Assembly (NCBI GenBank): GCA_947652605.1
Contig: OX393581.1
Coordinates: 11,412,640-11,476,639 of the forward strand
Origin: Elmis aenea
Lineage: Eukaryota > Arthropoda > Insecta > Coleoptera > Elmidae
Direction of reading: 5' to 3'
DNA length: 64,000 bases
The notes under the pieces are model-generated. The model did not search any database. It was not told the origin of the DNA and saw only the letters and a list, made by a program, of their open reading frames with translations. A program made the position numbers and the translations under genes. Shown here piece after piece: positions 46,448 to 56,673 of the stretch. Positions within the stretch are counted from its first letter, which is position 1. The number at the start of each line of letters is the position of its first letter.

Positions 46448-49400
46448 TTATTTTGTACGTTTCCTTCGTTTTTGTTTGTTTGTCTGTGAATCGGCATTAA
46501 GTACAATAACACACTCTTCTTCGCTGTCGTCATCTATATTGATTATTTTACTGGAGTCATCTGGAAAAAAAAACAGTTGTAGCTCGATAACACTCACTTG
46601 TTTCACTTTTAAACCAGTAAGTATATCACAAATTGATATGGACAATGAAGCATCATAACCAATTAAATATTGGTCCAAATTCTAATGTTTTGCAGGGTAT
46701 CATAAACGGTAGTGAAAATCCAATATCGGTCTATTGGGTTATTTTTTTGAGATTAACAACAGTTACCATCACTTTTCTTTCTGGCACTATAGACAAAAAA
46801 TGAAATTTCATAGTTTTTAAAAATGTACTATAACTTCTTTATTTATAAAAATAGAACTAAATTTTATTCAGGGTTTTTATAAACATTTTTATGTTTAATT
46901 TAAAAAGCATTTTTATAAAATTTTAACGACCTAGGTTTTATAGATATGAAGTAATTTTTTTTTTTAATGGAAACCTTAGGTCAACTATATAAGAGCTTTT
47001 TTTAGCTTTTCAAAAATATATAGTTTCATATATTTGTTGCGAAAAATTAATGAGATATGGCCAATTCTGTGAAAATTTTCATATCAAAGTTTGCCATGAT
47101 TTCATAAACAAGCGATTCAATTAATAAACAACTAAACATCACTTCCAAGTAAATTTTTAAGCTTATCCGTGTATATTGTAGCTGTTTATTGTGGTATTGT
47201 GACATGACTAAATTTGGATGCTTTGAATAATATGTTAAGAAGTTTACAATGTAAGTGGTAAAAACAAAGTTGTAGCTGCATTTACTTGGAAATGACGTTT
47301 AGTTGTTTTTTAATTGCTAACATCACTTGTTTACGAAATCATGGCAAACTGTGATTAAAAAAATTACAGAATTGGCCATATCTCGGTTATTTTTTGCAAC
47401 AAATACAGGGTGTCCCAGATTACATTTCCAGCATGGGGATCTCGCTTATTATAAGAGATACAGGTTTGTTTAAATTAGATGAATTATTCCATAGTATGAG
47501 AGGAGCCAGAATCAATTTTTAAAAGTACAAAATTCCTCGTGCTTTAGATGTTATAGCAAAAAATATGAAAATGTCGAATTTCTTTTTTCTTTCATAACTT
47601 TTTTGTCTTAATCGTTAGAACAAATTTATTTGTGCTTTCTGAAGGTACATTTTAGTGGAGAATGTATTTGTTGTTTTAGATTTTTTTTTACATTTTTTTA
47701 ACCATTTTCTAGATATTACCCCTAATTTAATTTTTTCTTATGGGCCGCGAAGTTGGCTAAGAAATAGTTAAATGTGCTTTATTTTCTCTTTAAAATGAGA
47801 TATTACTGGCCATATCTATTATTATAAATAAGTCACAAAATCAAGAAAAACCGTATTTTACCCATCACTTATCAAGCTATCTATGAAAATAAAAACAAAA
47901 AACAACTAATTAAATGTCAAATGATAGTTACTATTTGTGTGGTATCATTTACTAGAATTTCATTGTATTGTTGTGCAATTCGATAGTCATTATAGCAAAA
48001 TTGTTATCATATAATTATGGACACATTTACAACTAATTAAAAATTTTAAATGTTGAAATGCTATATTCTTTGTAATAGAAACTGTATAAAATAGATAATT
48101 CTATATAATTATTAATTTGTTTTGGATTTTTGGTTGGTTTCTCGAAAAAACCATATTGTTTTAAATTTATTTCCAAATTTCTGTAATTACGCACCCTTCG
48201 TTGCCTTTTCTCGGGATATAGCTCTAAGTATATTCGCTCAGCTTCTACACAGTTTTTATGGTAAATAATGTAGCATCTCAACATGTCAAATTTTTCGCTA
48301 TTTTTAAATGTAGCCATTATTTTAACAATTACTACAAAGACTATCGAATGACAACAATAATATGAAATTCTAATAAATAATACCGCAGATAAATAGTAAC
48401 TGTCATTTGACATTTAATAAGTTGTTTTTTGTTTTTATTTTCATAGATAGCTTGATAAGTGATGGGTAAAATACGATTTTTTTCATTGTGTGACTTATTT
48501 ATAGAAATAGGTATAGCAAGTAATATCTCATTTAAACGAGAGAAAAAAGCACATTTAACTATTCCATAGCCAACTTCGCGGCCCTTAAGAAAAAACTAAA
48601 TTAGAGGTAATATCTCGAAAATGGTAGGTGTAAAAAAAAAAATTAAAACAACAGTTACATTTTCCATTAAAAAGTACCTTCAGAAAGTACAAATAAAATT
48701 GTTTTAACGATTAAGACAAAAGAGTTATGAAAGAACAAAGAAATTCGACATTTTCATTTTTTTTTGCTATAACATCTTAAGCACGAGAAAATTCGTACTT
48801 TTAAAAATTAATTGTGGCTCCTCTCATACTAAGGGATAATTCATCTAATTTAAACAAACCTGTATCTCTTATAATAAGCGAGATCCCCATGCTGGAAATG
48901 TAATCTGGGACACCCTGTATATAAAACTATTTATTTTTAAAATGCGAAACAAAAGCTTTTTTATATTAAGTCATGACCTACTAGGGTTTTCTTTTAAATA
49001 AATATAAGGTTACTTCATATCTCAAGTCGCGATCGTTAAAAAAAATTCAAAACATTTTAAATTAAGCACAAAGAACTTTATAAAAAACCTACATAACATT
49101 TAGTTCTATTTTTATAAATAAAGAAGTTATAATAAATTTTCCAAAACGATAAAAGTTCATTTTTTGTCTCAAGTACCAAAATGGAAAGTGATATAGAAAA
49201 TCTAATAACACAGGCTTGTTTAGGGCCTTTCAGAGAAAACACGAGGCCCGGGGAAGTATGACTAAAAAAAAAAGTCCTCGCTTTCTTGAAATGTTTTAAA
49301 ATCTGTCCCGGTTAACACTGATAACTCCCGGTTTTTTAAAAGTACGTACGGTTTTTTACTGATTAAACATTGTGAAGCCCCTAAACTTGTATGAGGCCCC

Positions 49401-52400
49401 CTAAAATTAGGAGGCCTGGGGCATTTGCCCCTTTTGCCCCCCTCTGATAGAGCTTGGGGGTGTTTATCTTAAAAAAATAACCAAAGAGACTGATATCAGG
49501 TTTTTGCTAATTTATGATAACCGAGATACCCCCTAAAACATTAGAATTTGGTCCACCCTGTACTAAGAAAACAAAAGAAATGACCAATTGCGTTTTAAAA
49601 AGGTTAATACGCACATGGACGGTTTTTTGCAAGGAACCTATAAAAAGCTAATATTGGAAAAAATTAATATGCTTTGAATTACTTTTGTTGGGAGCATCTT
49701 CCACTTTTTCAACTTTAGCAAACGAACTATCGATATCCTCCTCAGATTCTTCATCACTACTAATGGCGATGGCGTTATTTCCAGGAGATCCATATTCTTG
49801 AGGTAAAAGTACAGCCGACCCCTTTCCCAAAGATTCTATAACTTCACCAGGAGGATTAACATCGACGTCCATTTTTTTCTGCCATCTTTTAATTTGTTTG
49901 TTTTTTTTTTTGGGCTCCTTAGTTTTCCATTGATTCAAACACAAATCAAGAGTGAAGGTGCTGTCCATTGATTCTGCCTCTTCCTTAAAATGGGAACAAT
50001 GCTGGAATCCAATAGGTTTTCCCTGAATCCTGAAAACATTAACTATGGCAAGCTTCTGTGCATTTTGGTAGGGTTTAAGTTTACCTGTCATTTTTATCTT
50101 CCTCGAGGACTTGTTTTATTTGTTTAACGACACTGTTTGCACGTGCAGCAGCCTTATTCGTACATTGTAAAATTTGCTCGGGAGTCATGAGGGCATTGCC
50201 GCCTAAATGTAGACCACAGAGTTCTTTATATGCATTGAGTCCCACCATTAAATTTGCTTCGGCTACACCTTCTTCCAGTAACGTAGGATCAGCTAATACG
50301 AAGTTACTGTAAAAATAGACATTGCATGCTGTACAGGGTGGTCCAAATTCGATGGGATTGCATGGGTATCTCGGTTAATATTCAAGATAGAGAAACGGTT
50401 AAATTATCAAAAATGTGCAGTTTTTTGAGACAAACTCATAACCGTTTTCAAAAATATTCTATCATTTCCGGTTTTCGAGTTATTAAATAAAACGTTTTTT
50501 TTTGTCATATTAATAATGTGTCATATCTCCGTTATCGTTGTAACTATCGAAAATATTTATGGAGATTATTTTTAGATATTTTTATGTTTAATTTGATTAT
50601 ACTAAAAAAAAAAAATTTACGCTCGCCGTTAAAAATTTATGACACAAACTTACCTTTTTTTAAATGGAAACGATAGTTGGCTACGACCTATTTAAATTCC
50701 TTATTTTTTTCTCATTCCAAATATATAAGGGTCGATGTATTTATTTTTAATAAAACGCAAGTTATAAAGGTTTTTTAGTTTTTTTTTCTAAGAAAATCAT
50801 AGTAGGCTGTGAAAAAAAAAACAAGGTGTAAAACCTTATAAAACTCATTTGGTACAAGTTACCAAGGTTTTTTAATTTGTTGTTTAGATAAAAATTGTAA
50901 ATATTTGAAAATAAGAAAACAACGATATAGTCGGAATCAGCAATAATGTAATATATTGCTGTTTATCTTATGTTTAAAAATTTTTGATGTTTATGTTTAA
51001 CAAATTAAAAAACCTTGGTAACTTGTACCACATGAGTTTTAAAAGGTTTTACACCTTGTTTTTCTTTTTTGTTTTCACAGCCTATGATTTTCTTTAAAAA
51101 AAAAACTGAAAAGCCTTCATAACTTGCGTATTATTAAAAATAAGTACATCGACCCTTATATATTTGGAATGAGAAAAAAATTACGAATTTAAATAGGTCA
51201 TAGCCAACTATCGCTCCCATTTAAAAAAAGGTAAGTTTGTGTCATAACTTTTTAACGGCGAGGGTAATACATTTTTTTTTTAGTATAATCAAATTAAACA
51301 TAAAAATACCTAAAAATTATCTCTATAAATATTTTCGATATTTACAACAATAACGGAGATATGACACATTATTAATATGACAAAAAAACACTTTTTATTC
51401 AATAACTCGAAAACCGGAAATGATAGAATATTTTTGAAAACGGTTCTGAGTTTGTCTCAAAAAACTGCACATTTTTGGTAAGTTAACCGTTTCTCTATCT
51501 TAAATATTAATCGAGATACCTATGCAATCCCATTGAATTTGGACCACTCTGTACTCAACATTCACAACTTTTGAACCATTTATAACACAACATCGGTCCA
51601 TTGGAACAATTGTTATCGATTTTGAAAACAATTTGGTAATGTTTTTATTTGTTCCTATCAACTATTGCAAAGAAGACAACGAATAATTATTAAATAACTA
51701 ACAATAATCACCTTTGGTTAAAAATGCCATAAGAAATACAGACTGGATAGTGGTGAATTACTGTAGGAATGGGATCCCGTTGAGCATAAGTATGTACAAT
51801 AGTCTCTTCCCCATCACTAGTCACGTCCGGCCTTCTAAAATGTGCTAAGGCTGCCAAAGCTGCCACTGACGTACAGTCTAATATATTTCCTTCATGATTC
51901 AAAACATTAATATCGACACGAAAAGCCCAAACCTATATTTTTTTTTATATCAGCACAGAAATAAAGTAAGCACAATATTAAAATATTTTTTTTACCTTTT
52001 CTTTTACTTTTATACACAATGATTCTAAATCAACAGCTTTTGAATCTTTGATCCCTTTTTCTAATAGTCGATTTAGCTGCACGGACAACTCTGATTGTCG
52101 TCCAGGTTCAAAATGAGGTGCTCCTAATTGATTTAATTCTATATTTATATTTAATATTCCTTCACTGGGTCGAGCTGACTTTGGTTGTTGAATTTCACAT
52201 GAAACTTGAGCTAAAACGCTATACCAAAGATTAATAGTACACTGTACATAAAAACTACCGTTAGAATTAAATAAAATTGAACACTGGTTCTCATTTCGTA
52301 GAGTTACAGTTAGTTAATTATTATATTAAAGAAAGTAGTTTTAAAAGTGTTTCACGGAGGATGAGATACAATTATGTTGTAACTAACCGAGTTTTTCCTA

Positions 52401-52609
52401 GAGAGACATAACAGCATCCCCAATCTTTGCCAAATTCAATTTTTAATTCACGAAATTCATCGAATGCCCTCCCATCCAATCGCTAAAATAATACTTGATT
52501 AAGCAACACACTACTGAATGTACCAAAATCTTACTGTATAATCATTGAGATTTTTAATCACAAATTTTTTTTCACATGTTGATATAACAGATTCTCTGAA
52601 TTTTGCCAT
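46448..52609 (-). CDS. EXOSC9: Exosome component Rrp45 (EXOSC9, PM/Scl-75)
   Basis: RNase PH-like ring subunit of the RNA exosome; it has a structural role in animals. Exons: 52535-52609, 52388-52482, 51996-52218, 51712-51932, 50085-50306, 49683-50029, 46448-46560; phases agree and give 431 residues (human 439). Seen in order: N-terminal CEKKFVIKNLNDYTRLDGRA, FGKDWGCCYVSLGKTRVLAQ, GAPHFEPGRQSELSVQLNRL, VWAFRVDINVLNHEGNILDC, AHFRRPDV, RDPIPTVIHHYPVCISYG, then an acidic, Lys-rich tail with SSDEESEEDID and IINIDDDSEEECVIVL, like the vertebrate SUMO-binding C-terminus. Intron 5 is only 55 bp; intron 6 (46561-49682) is almost entirely a nested transposon, and intron 4 holds another fold-back. The start codon lies about 210 bp from the RpL21 leader on the opposite strand, suggesting a shared promoter. 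Confidence 0.95.
47405..48918. mobile_element. Fold-back element, TTCCAGCATG family, copy 2
   Basis: Ends ACAGGGTGTCCCAGATTACA and TGTAATCTGGGACACCCTGT, exact inverses, flanked by TA. Arms of about 680 bp surround a spacer of about 150 bp (48085-48240) that completes a transposase N-terminal reading frame. It is the uninterrupted sister of 12908-15356. Confidence 0.9.
48119..48317 (-). pseudogene. Transposase N-terminal helix-turn-helix fragment
   Basis: The best-preserved transposase start in the window: MATFKNSEKFDMLRCYIIYH, then NCVEAERIYLELYPEKRQRR and NLEINLKQYGFFEKP. The pattern (E-K-x-D-M-L, A-x-x-x-Y-x-x-x-Y-P-x-[KR]-R, then L-x-x-Y-G) fits the N-terminal DUF4817-like module of insect mariner-type transposases. 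Beyond about 48119 the frame runs into the inverted arm and loses similarity; no catalytic domain exists here. Confidence 0.75.
49223..49460. mobile_element. Inserted sequence with 6-bp target duplication
   Basis: About 238 bp flanked by TGTTTA on both sides (49217-49222 and 49461-49466), interrupting the right arm of the 46668-49561 element. Contains GGGCC, GAGGCCC and GGGGCATTTGCCCC motifs and is less AT-rich than the host arm. Terminal repeats are weak; class unknown. Confidence 0.55.
50333..51552. mobile_element. Fold-back element, ACAGGGTGGTCC family, near-perfect 0.6-kb arms
   Basis: Ends ACAGGGTGGTCCAAATTCGA and TTGAATTTGGACCACTCTGT. The arms are inverted for about 570 bp each with few differences; the centre (about 50915-50985) is short and non-coding. 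It lies in intron 4 of EXOSC9. Its termini are related to those of the GGACCAAATTC family, but the interior differs. Confidence 0.88.
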
Positions 52610-53026
52610 AATCCAAGATTATTTCAGACCTAAGTAAACTACTGTTGACATTAGAGGTTATCCATATAAGTTAGGTTATAAACATGCGTGATTGTCAATG
52701 GTTTTAAAATCGGTACTCAATTTACCGACGAGCGCAAGAGATGGAAGATATTAAAATACATGTGAAAGAAGGAACCAGCATAACCCAATTGCCAACAGGA
52801 AATTTGTCGGCCATTACATTTCCTTTTAGTGTGCTCACGTTTAATCTGGGTAAGTTTTCACAACTTTTATGACATATTGTACTGCCTTCAGCTTAAATTG
52901 TACTTATTATAGTTTTAACCACGGTATTACATGATTTTTAAATATTTAAATTACAAATTTTGATATCCAAAAGTTCGGCATGTTTACTAAGGTTAGAATG
53001 TGTTTCATTTCAGGTACAGTTTAACA
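52610..53026. promoter_or_regulatory. Divergent promoter of EXOSC9 and RpL21 with a 5'TOP-like start
   Basis: The EXOSC9 start codon is at 52609. On the plus strand CCTTTT at 52822-52827 begins a short leader that ends at a good donor (GTAAGT at 52851) and can splice to 53014 (acceptor TTTCATTTCAG), thirteen bases before the RpL21 ATG. A pyrimidine start followed by a short leader is the usual form of ribosomal protein (TOP) transcripts. Confidence 0.6.
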
Positions 53027-53506
53027 ATGACCAATTCTAAAGGCTACCGACGAGGAACGAGAGATTTGTTCTCTCGTAAATTCCGAAAACATGGAACGAT
53101 ACCACTTTCAACGTATATGAAAACGTACAAAGTAGGTGACATCGTAGACATTAAAGGCAATGGTGCCGTTCAAAAGGGTATGCCATACAAAGCATATCAT
53201 GGAAAAACCGGCCGTGTTTACAATGTTACTGCACATGCATTGGGTGTTATTGTCAACAAACGTGTCCGTGGGAAAATTATTCCCAAGAGAATCAACATCC
53301 GTGTCGAACATGTCACCCACTCACAGTGCCGTCAAGATTTCTTGACTAGAGTTAAACAAAATGAAAAGCTACGTAAAGAAGCAAAAGAAAAGAAGGTTCG
53401 TGTGAGTTTGAAAAGACAGCCAGCTCAGCCACGAAAAGCACATATTGTCAGTGGAAAGGAAGCAGCAGTACAATTGGCACCCATACCATACGAATTCATT
53501 GCTTAA
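53027..53506 (+). CDS. RpL21: Ribosomal protein L21 (eL21)
   Basis: Cytosolic large-subunit protein, 159 residues, the usual eukaryotic length. Recognised from [19 protein letters not shown] at the start, [70 protein letters not shown] and the C-terminal PIPYEFIA. The start is the ATG at 53027: the in-frame ATG at 53000 lies upstream of a splice acceptor (exon begins 53014) and adds residues absent from the family. The coding region is a single exon behind a short non-coding first exon. AATAAA follows 15 bp after the stop. Lys/Arg-rich throughout with no defect. Confidence 0.98.
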   Translation: MTNSKGYRRGTRDLFSRKFRKHGTIPLSTYMKTYKVGDIVDIKGNGAVQKGMPYKAYHGKTGRVYNVTAHALGVIVNKRVRGKIIPKRINIRVEHVTHSQCRQDFLTRVKQNEKLRKEAKEKKVRVSLKRQPAQPRKAHIVSGKEAAVQLAPIPYEFIA

Positions 53507-53520
53507 TTTGTAGTTATTCT

Positions 53521-53526
53521 AATAAA
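53521..53526 (+). terminator. Polyadenylation signal of RpL21
   Basis: AATAAA 14 bp downstream of the stop codon, giving the very short 3'UTR usual for ribosomal protein mRNAs. Confidence 0.75.
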
Positions 53527-54121
53527 TTTACATAAAAATACATGGACTTGTTGGTTTTAGTGATTTATATATATTTCCCAATTGTTCCTATCTGCTTTTA
53601 AATTTTATGAATCCAAAACAGTGCTGTGATTAAATATTTTTCTGTTGCATCTGTACACATGGTCAGCTTTCTTGAAATTCGATTAGGTTTAAATTTTTTT
53701 AAAAGAAAAAATCTATTTAAAAGTTTTTGTAATCGCAAATGTGATCGAAATCCATTTAAAAGACATTCAGTTTTATGAACACTTGGGACTTGAAATATTT
53801 TATTTTTATGCAAAAGATAAAGACTATTAAATATTTTTGTAATACCTAGCATAGTTGAGGTCGTTTAATTCAAAATTTGGTAAAACACGTTGAATAGAGC
53901 ATGTGGTTGAGTTTCCATCATGGTTGTTTGTCATTAACATGTGCTATTGATTATCAAATAAATTGAGTAACTCTTATAATTGATGGTTGATTTTTGTACT
54001 ACGAATTATCATCATTTAACACTATATTTGTGATGCAAGCATTATTAATTTATTCTTATTAAAGTGAGTATTTGACACGAAATAAATACGTTCCTGATTC
54101 TAACCTATAAAATTTTTCAGA
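53527..54121. other. RpL21-WDR18 spacer
   Basis: AT-rich sequence containing the WDR18 promoter and leader. The only support for a leader exon is the donor at 54064 paired with the acceptor at 54120. Confidence 0.4.
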
Positions 54122-55354
54122 ATGTCAGATAACCCCGATTTACTGCTAACTACAACAACTGGCAACAAGAATTCTTGTATTTCCCTATGGGATTACAATT
54201 CAGAAAATTTATTAAAGGCTTATAAACAAAACGGTGTGTTCAGTTCAAATGGAATAGGGCAAATTGGACATGAATTTATCGTTGCTGCCAGCGGTAACAC
54301 ACCGCTTATACATATTTGGCCCATTAATAGTCAAGAACCGCTCAAACAAGACAAAATAATTCTATCAGCACCTGCAAATGCTTTGGCTGTATCACACAAT
54401 AATTGCTATTTAGCATGCGGTATTGGTGCAAAACTGTATGTTTGGCAAATTGCATCCGGTGGATTATTATATGTTCACGAAAAACATGTTCAACCTATAA
54501 CTTGCATAAAATTTTCTAATGACGATAATTTTTTGATAACCTCCGGAGCTGACGGACAATTAATTACTTATAACTTTGGCAGTTTAATCAGTGTTACGAA
54601 CCCGAGTATCGATGACGTGAAACCGCTGTACAATCGTCTTGATCATACAATGAGCATTTACGGCTTGCACGTTGGAAATTTTGGTGTTAAATCTCGTTTA
54701 GCTACAGCATCTTTGGATCATACTTGCCGAATGTATACGTTGATAACGGGCGAACCTTTACTGACGTTAATTTATAATGAGCCCTTAACGGCGGTCATAT
54801 TTGATGTGTTTTGTTGGCAGTTGTATGTCGGTTCGAATTCAGGCTTAATAACGCAGTTTAATATAAAAAATCCTCCACGTACTTTAGACTTTCACGTCGA
54901 CGAAGACTGTACAAATAAACTTAACTTCACTGGACATTCGAAAAAGATCAACTGCCTTTGTTTAAATATATCTAACAATATTCTTATATCAGGTTCTGAC
55001 GATGCTCACGTAATAATCTGGGATGTTGAAAGTAGACAAAGTATTCGTAAAATAGAACTAGACAGTGCCGTTAATAATGTTAAACTTATACTAAATCATC
55101 ATAATATATTTGCCGATCGTTTTTCAACTGAGTGGGTGATGAAAAAATTGGGGCGCACTATGAGTTCCGAATCTTGTACAATATCTGTTAAAGTGAATGA
55201 TCGTATCGATATTCAAGATGAAGTAAGTGTAAGCGGTGATGATAAGAATGAAAAAGAAAGACTGGAATCAGAATTGCAAAAACAAAAAATAATTAATCAA
55301 CAAATTTATAATTATGCACGAGATCTTATAGAGAAATATCATAGCATTACGTAA
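54122..55354 (+). CDS. WDR18: WDR18 (Ipi3), pre-60S ribosome and PELP1 complex WD40 protein
   Basis: WD40 scaffold that works with PELP1 and TEX10 (yeast Rix1, Ipi1) and MDN1 in 60S maturation in the nucleolus. Single coding exon, 410 residues; the family is about 430. WD-type repeats are seen throughout, most clearly LYVWQ near 105, the block with GADGQLITYNF near 142-152, ATASLDHTCRMY near 195-205, and GHSKKINCLCLNISNNILIS then WDV at 271-302. The C-terminal 376-406 is a predicted coiled coil (ERLESELQKQK then IEKYHS), as in WDR18. The acceptor TTTTTCAG ends at 54120, one base before the ATG, and a donor GTGAGT at 54064 would give a 57-bp intron in the leader. AATAAA lies at 55396-55401. 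It follows RpL21 by 615 bp on the same strand. Confidence 0.93.
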   Translation: MSDNPDLLLTTTTGNKNSCISLWDYNSENLLKAYKQNGVFSSNGIGQIGHEFIVAASGNTPLIHIWPINSQEPLKQDKIILSAPANALAVSHNNCYLACGIGAKLYVWQIASGGLLYVHEKHVQPITCIKFSNDDNFLITSGADGQLITYNFGSLISVTNPSIDDVKPLYNRLDHTMSIYGLHVGNFGVKSRLATASLDHTCRMYTLITGEPLLTLIYNEPLTAVIFDVFCWQLYVGSNSGLITQFNIKNPPRTLDFHVDEDCTNKLNFTGHSKKINCLCLNISNNILISGSDDAHVIIWDVESRQSIRKIELDSAVNNVKLILNHHNIFADRFSTEWVMKKLGRTMSSESCTISVKVNDRIDIQDEVSVSGDDKNEKERLESELQKQKIINQQIYNYARDLIEKYHSIT

Positions 55355-55488
55355 TGAGTGAATTTTGAGTTATATTTTATTGTGGATTATTTAAAAATAA
55401 AGATATGTAACCAATTTTGTCTGCATTTTATTTACTGTTTTTGGATAAATTTTAATTTTTTAACATTTGATGATATGCCCTATAAAAT

Positions 55489-56636
55489 TAGGGTGACCAA
55501 CCGTCCTACTTTGGGAGGACATGTCCTACAATTAAACCACTTGTCCTTTGTCCTACCTCCCCAAGATGAAAAGCATAAATGTCCTACTTTATATTTTTCC
55601 AATAAAAATATAAATATAAGAACTCATTTCACTCAATCAAAATTGCAATGCAAAATATCAGATGTTTTAACAAATTTTAACTGACTATATTTTTCTGTAT
55701 TACCTTTATTTTATTGTTATACTGTTGATTTAAAAAAATCATGAATTACAAATTGAGTTTAGTATACAGGGTGAGTCAGTTTGACTGTCGCACCCCTATA
55801 ACTTTGTTAATTTAAGAGGAAACCCCCTATAAACCTTATATTTGTAAATCGTGGAATTTTTTTTACCAAATGACGTTCATATGTTTTTTCTACCACGAAA
55901 TATGTCAGACTGGCGATTGTCAATTTTTTTTGACAAATCATGATATACTTTTTTTTTATTGACTCTGATACAGAATTAAATTCTGAATTCAATAGTACAT
56001 TAAAAAAATAAGCAAACACAGGAAAGTTTTTGAGAAAAATAAGTTTCAAAGTTATTTATACTGTTTTATAAAATTGTATTTAACTAAACAAAACACAATC
56101 GCTGTAGTAATTGACAGTTTTTAACTGTTTTATTAGTTTTCGACGAAAAATCATTGCTACGGTGACAAGTTATACAATGTCAATTACTACAGCGATCGTG
56201 TTTTGTTTAGTCAAATACAACAATTTTGTTAAAAATAAATAACTTGTCAACCTATTTTTCTCAAAAATGTTCCTATGTATGGTTATTTTTTTAAGCACTA
56301 TCGGATTTACAATTTAATACTGAATCATTAAAAGAAAAGTATAAGTACCAAGTTTTTCAAAAAAAGAGTTAACAATCGCCAGTCCAACAGATTTCATCAT
56401 AGAAAAAACATTTGAACGTTTTTCGATTGAGAATTTTCCTCGATTTACAAAAATACAAGGTTTATAGGGTTTTTTTCTTAAAATAACAAAGTTATAGGGG
56501 TGCGACAGTCAAACTGAATCACCCTGTATATTGTTATTTTAATAATATCTTGGTTATGATCTTTAATCTTCAGTTATTTAGAAACATCCTATATATAAGT
56601 GTCCTACTTTGGGCATAGCGAATTCTGGTCACCCTA
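55489..56636. mobile_element. hAT-like element TAGGGTGACCA with nested fold-back
   Basis: Ends TAGGGTGACCA and TGGTCACCCTA, each followed inward by GTCCTACTTTGGG-like repeats, flanked by an 8-bp TATAAAAT duplication (55481-55488 and 56637-56644). The 8-bp duplication indicates hAT. The middle is occupied by the ACAGGGTGAGTCAG fold-back. Confidence 0.75.
55766..56527. mobile_element. Fold-back element, ACAGGGTGAGTCAG family
   Basis: Ends ACAGGGTGAGTCAGTTTGAC and GTCAAACTGAATCACCCTGT, flanked by TA. The arms (about 340 bp) are inverted, e.g. GTCGCACCCCTATAACTTTG. The centre is near 56100-56180 and contains an inner inverted pair around CAATTACTACAGCGATCGTG. It is nested in the hAT-like element. 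Confidence 0.87.
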
Positions 56637-56660
56637 TATAAAATGTCTGTCATGCTATGA
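56592..56660 (+). repeat. 69-bp direct repeat flanking a fold-back (left copy)
   Basis: Carries the right end of the hAT-like element, its target duplication and 16 bp of flank (GTCTGTCATGCTATGA). Essentially identical to 58093-58161; I see one base difference (GCGAATTC against GCAAATTC). Confidence 0.85.
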
Positions 56661-56673
56661 AAAAAAAATATAT

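Larger units (their letters stand above)
46668..49561. mobile_element. Fold-back element, ACAGGGTGGACCAAATTC family, copy 2 (host of nested insertions)
   Basis: Left end decayed (TTGGTCCAAATTCTAATG), right end TTAGAATTTGGTCCACCCTG(T). Same family as 8788-10004, with its centre near 47220 where a decayed N-terminus MTKFGCFE is visible. The right arm is split at a TA by the element 47405-48918 and again by 49223-49460. It fills intron 6 of EXOSC9. Confidence 0.85.

Noticed and set aside
49648..50091. ORF read from an ATG at 50091 (MTGKLKPYQ) as a separate protein
   Set aside because: The first twenty residues fall in the 55-bp intron 5 of EXOSC9; the remainder is EXOSC9 exon 6 in the same frame.
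50333..51552. Paired gene duplication as the source of the 1.2-kb palindrome
   Set aside because: Arms contain no exon sequence and are bounded by transposon termini.
52741..52850. Plus-strand ORF beginning MEDIKIHVKEG, ending at a good splice donor
   Set aside because: Joining to the RpL21 acceptor gives a stop after three codons; it matches no family I know, and a TOP-like start within it explains the donor better as an RpL21 leader.
53000..53026. In-frame upstream ATG for RpL21
   Set aside because: It lies before the splice acceptor at 53013 and would add residues not found in eL21 proteins.
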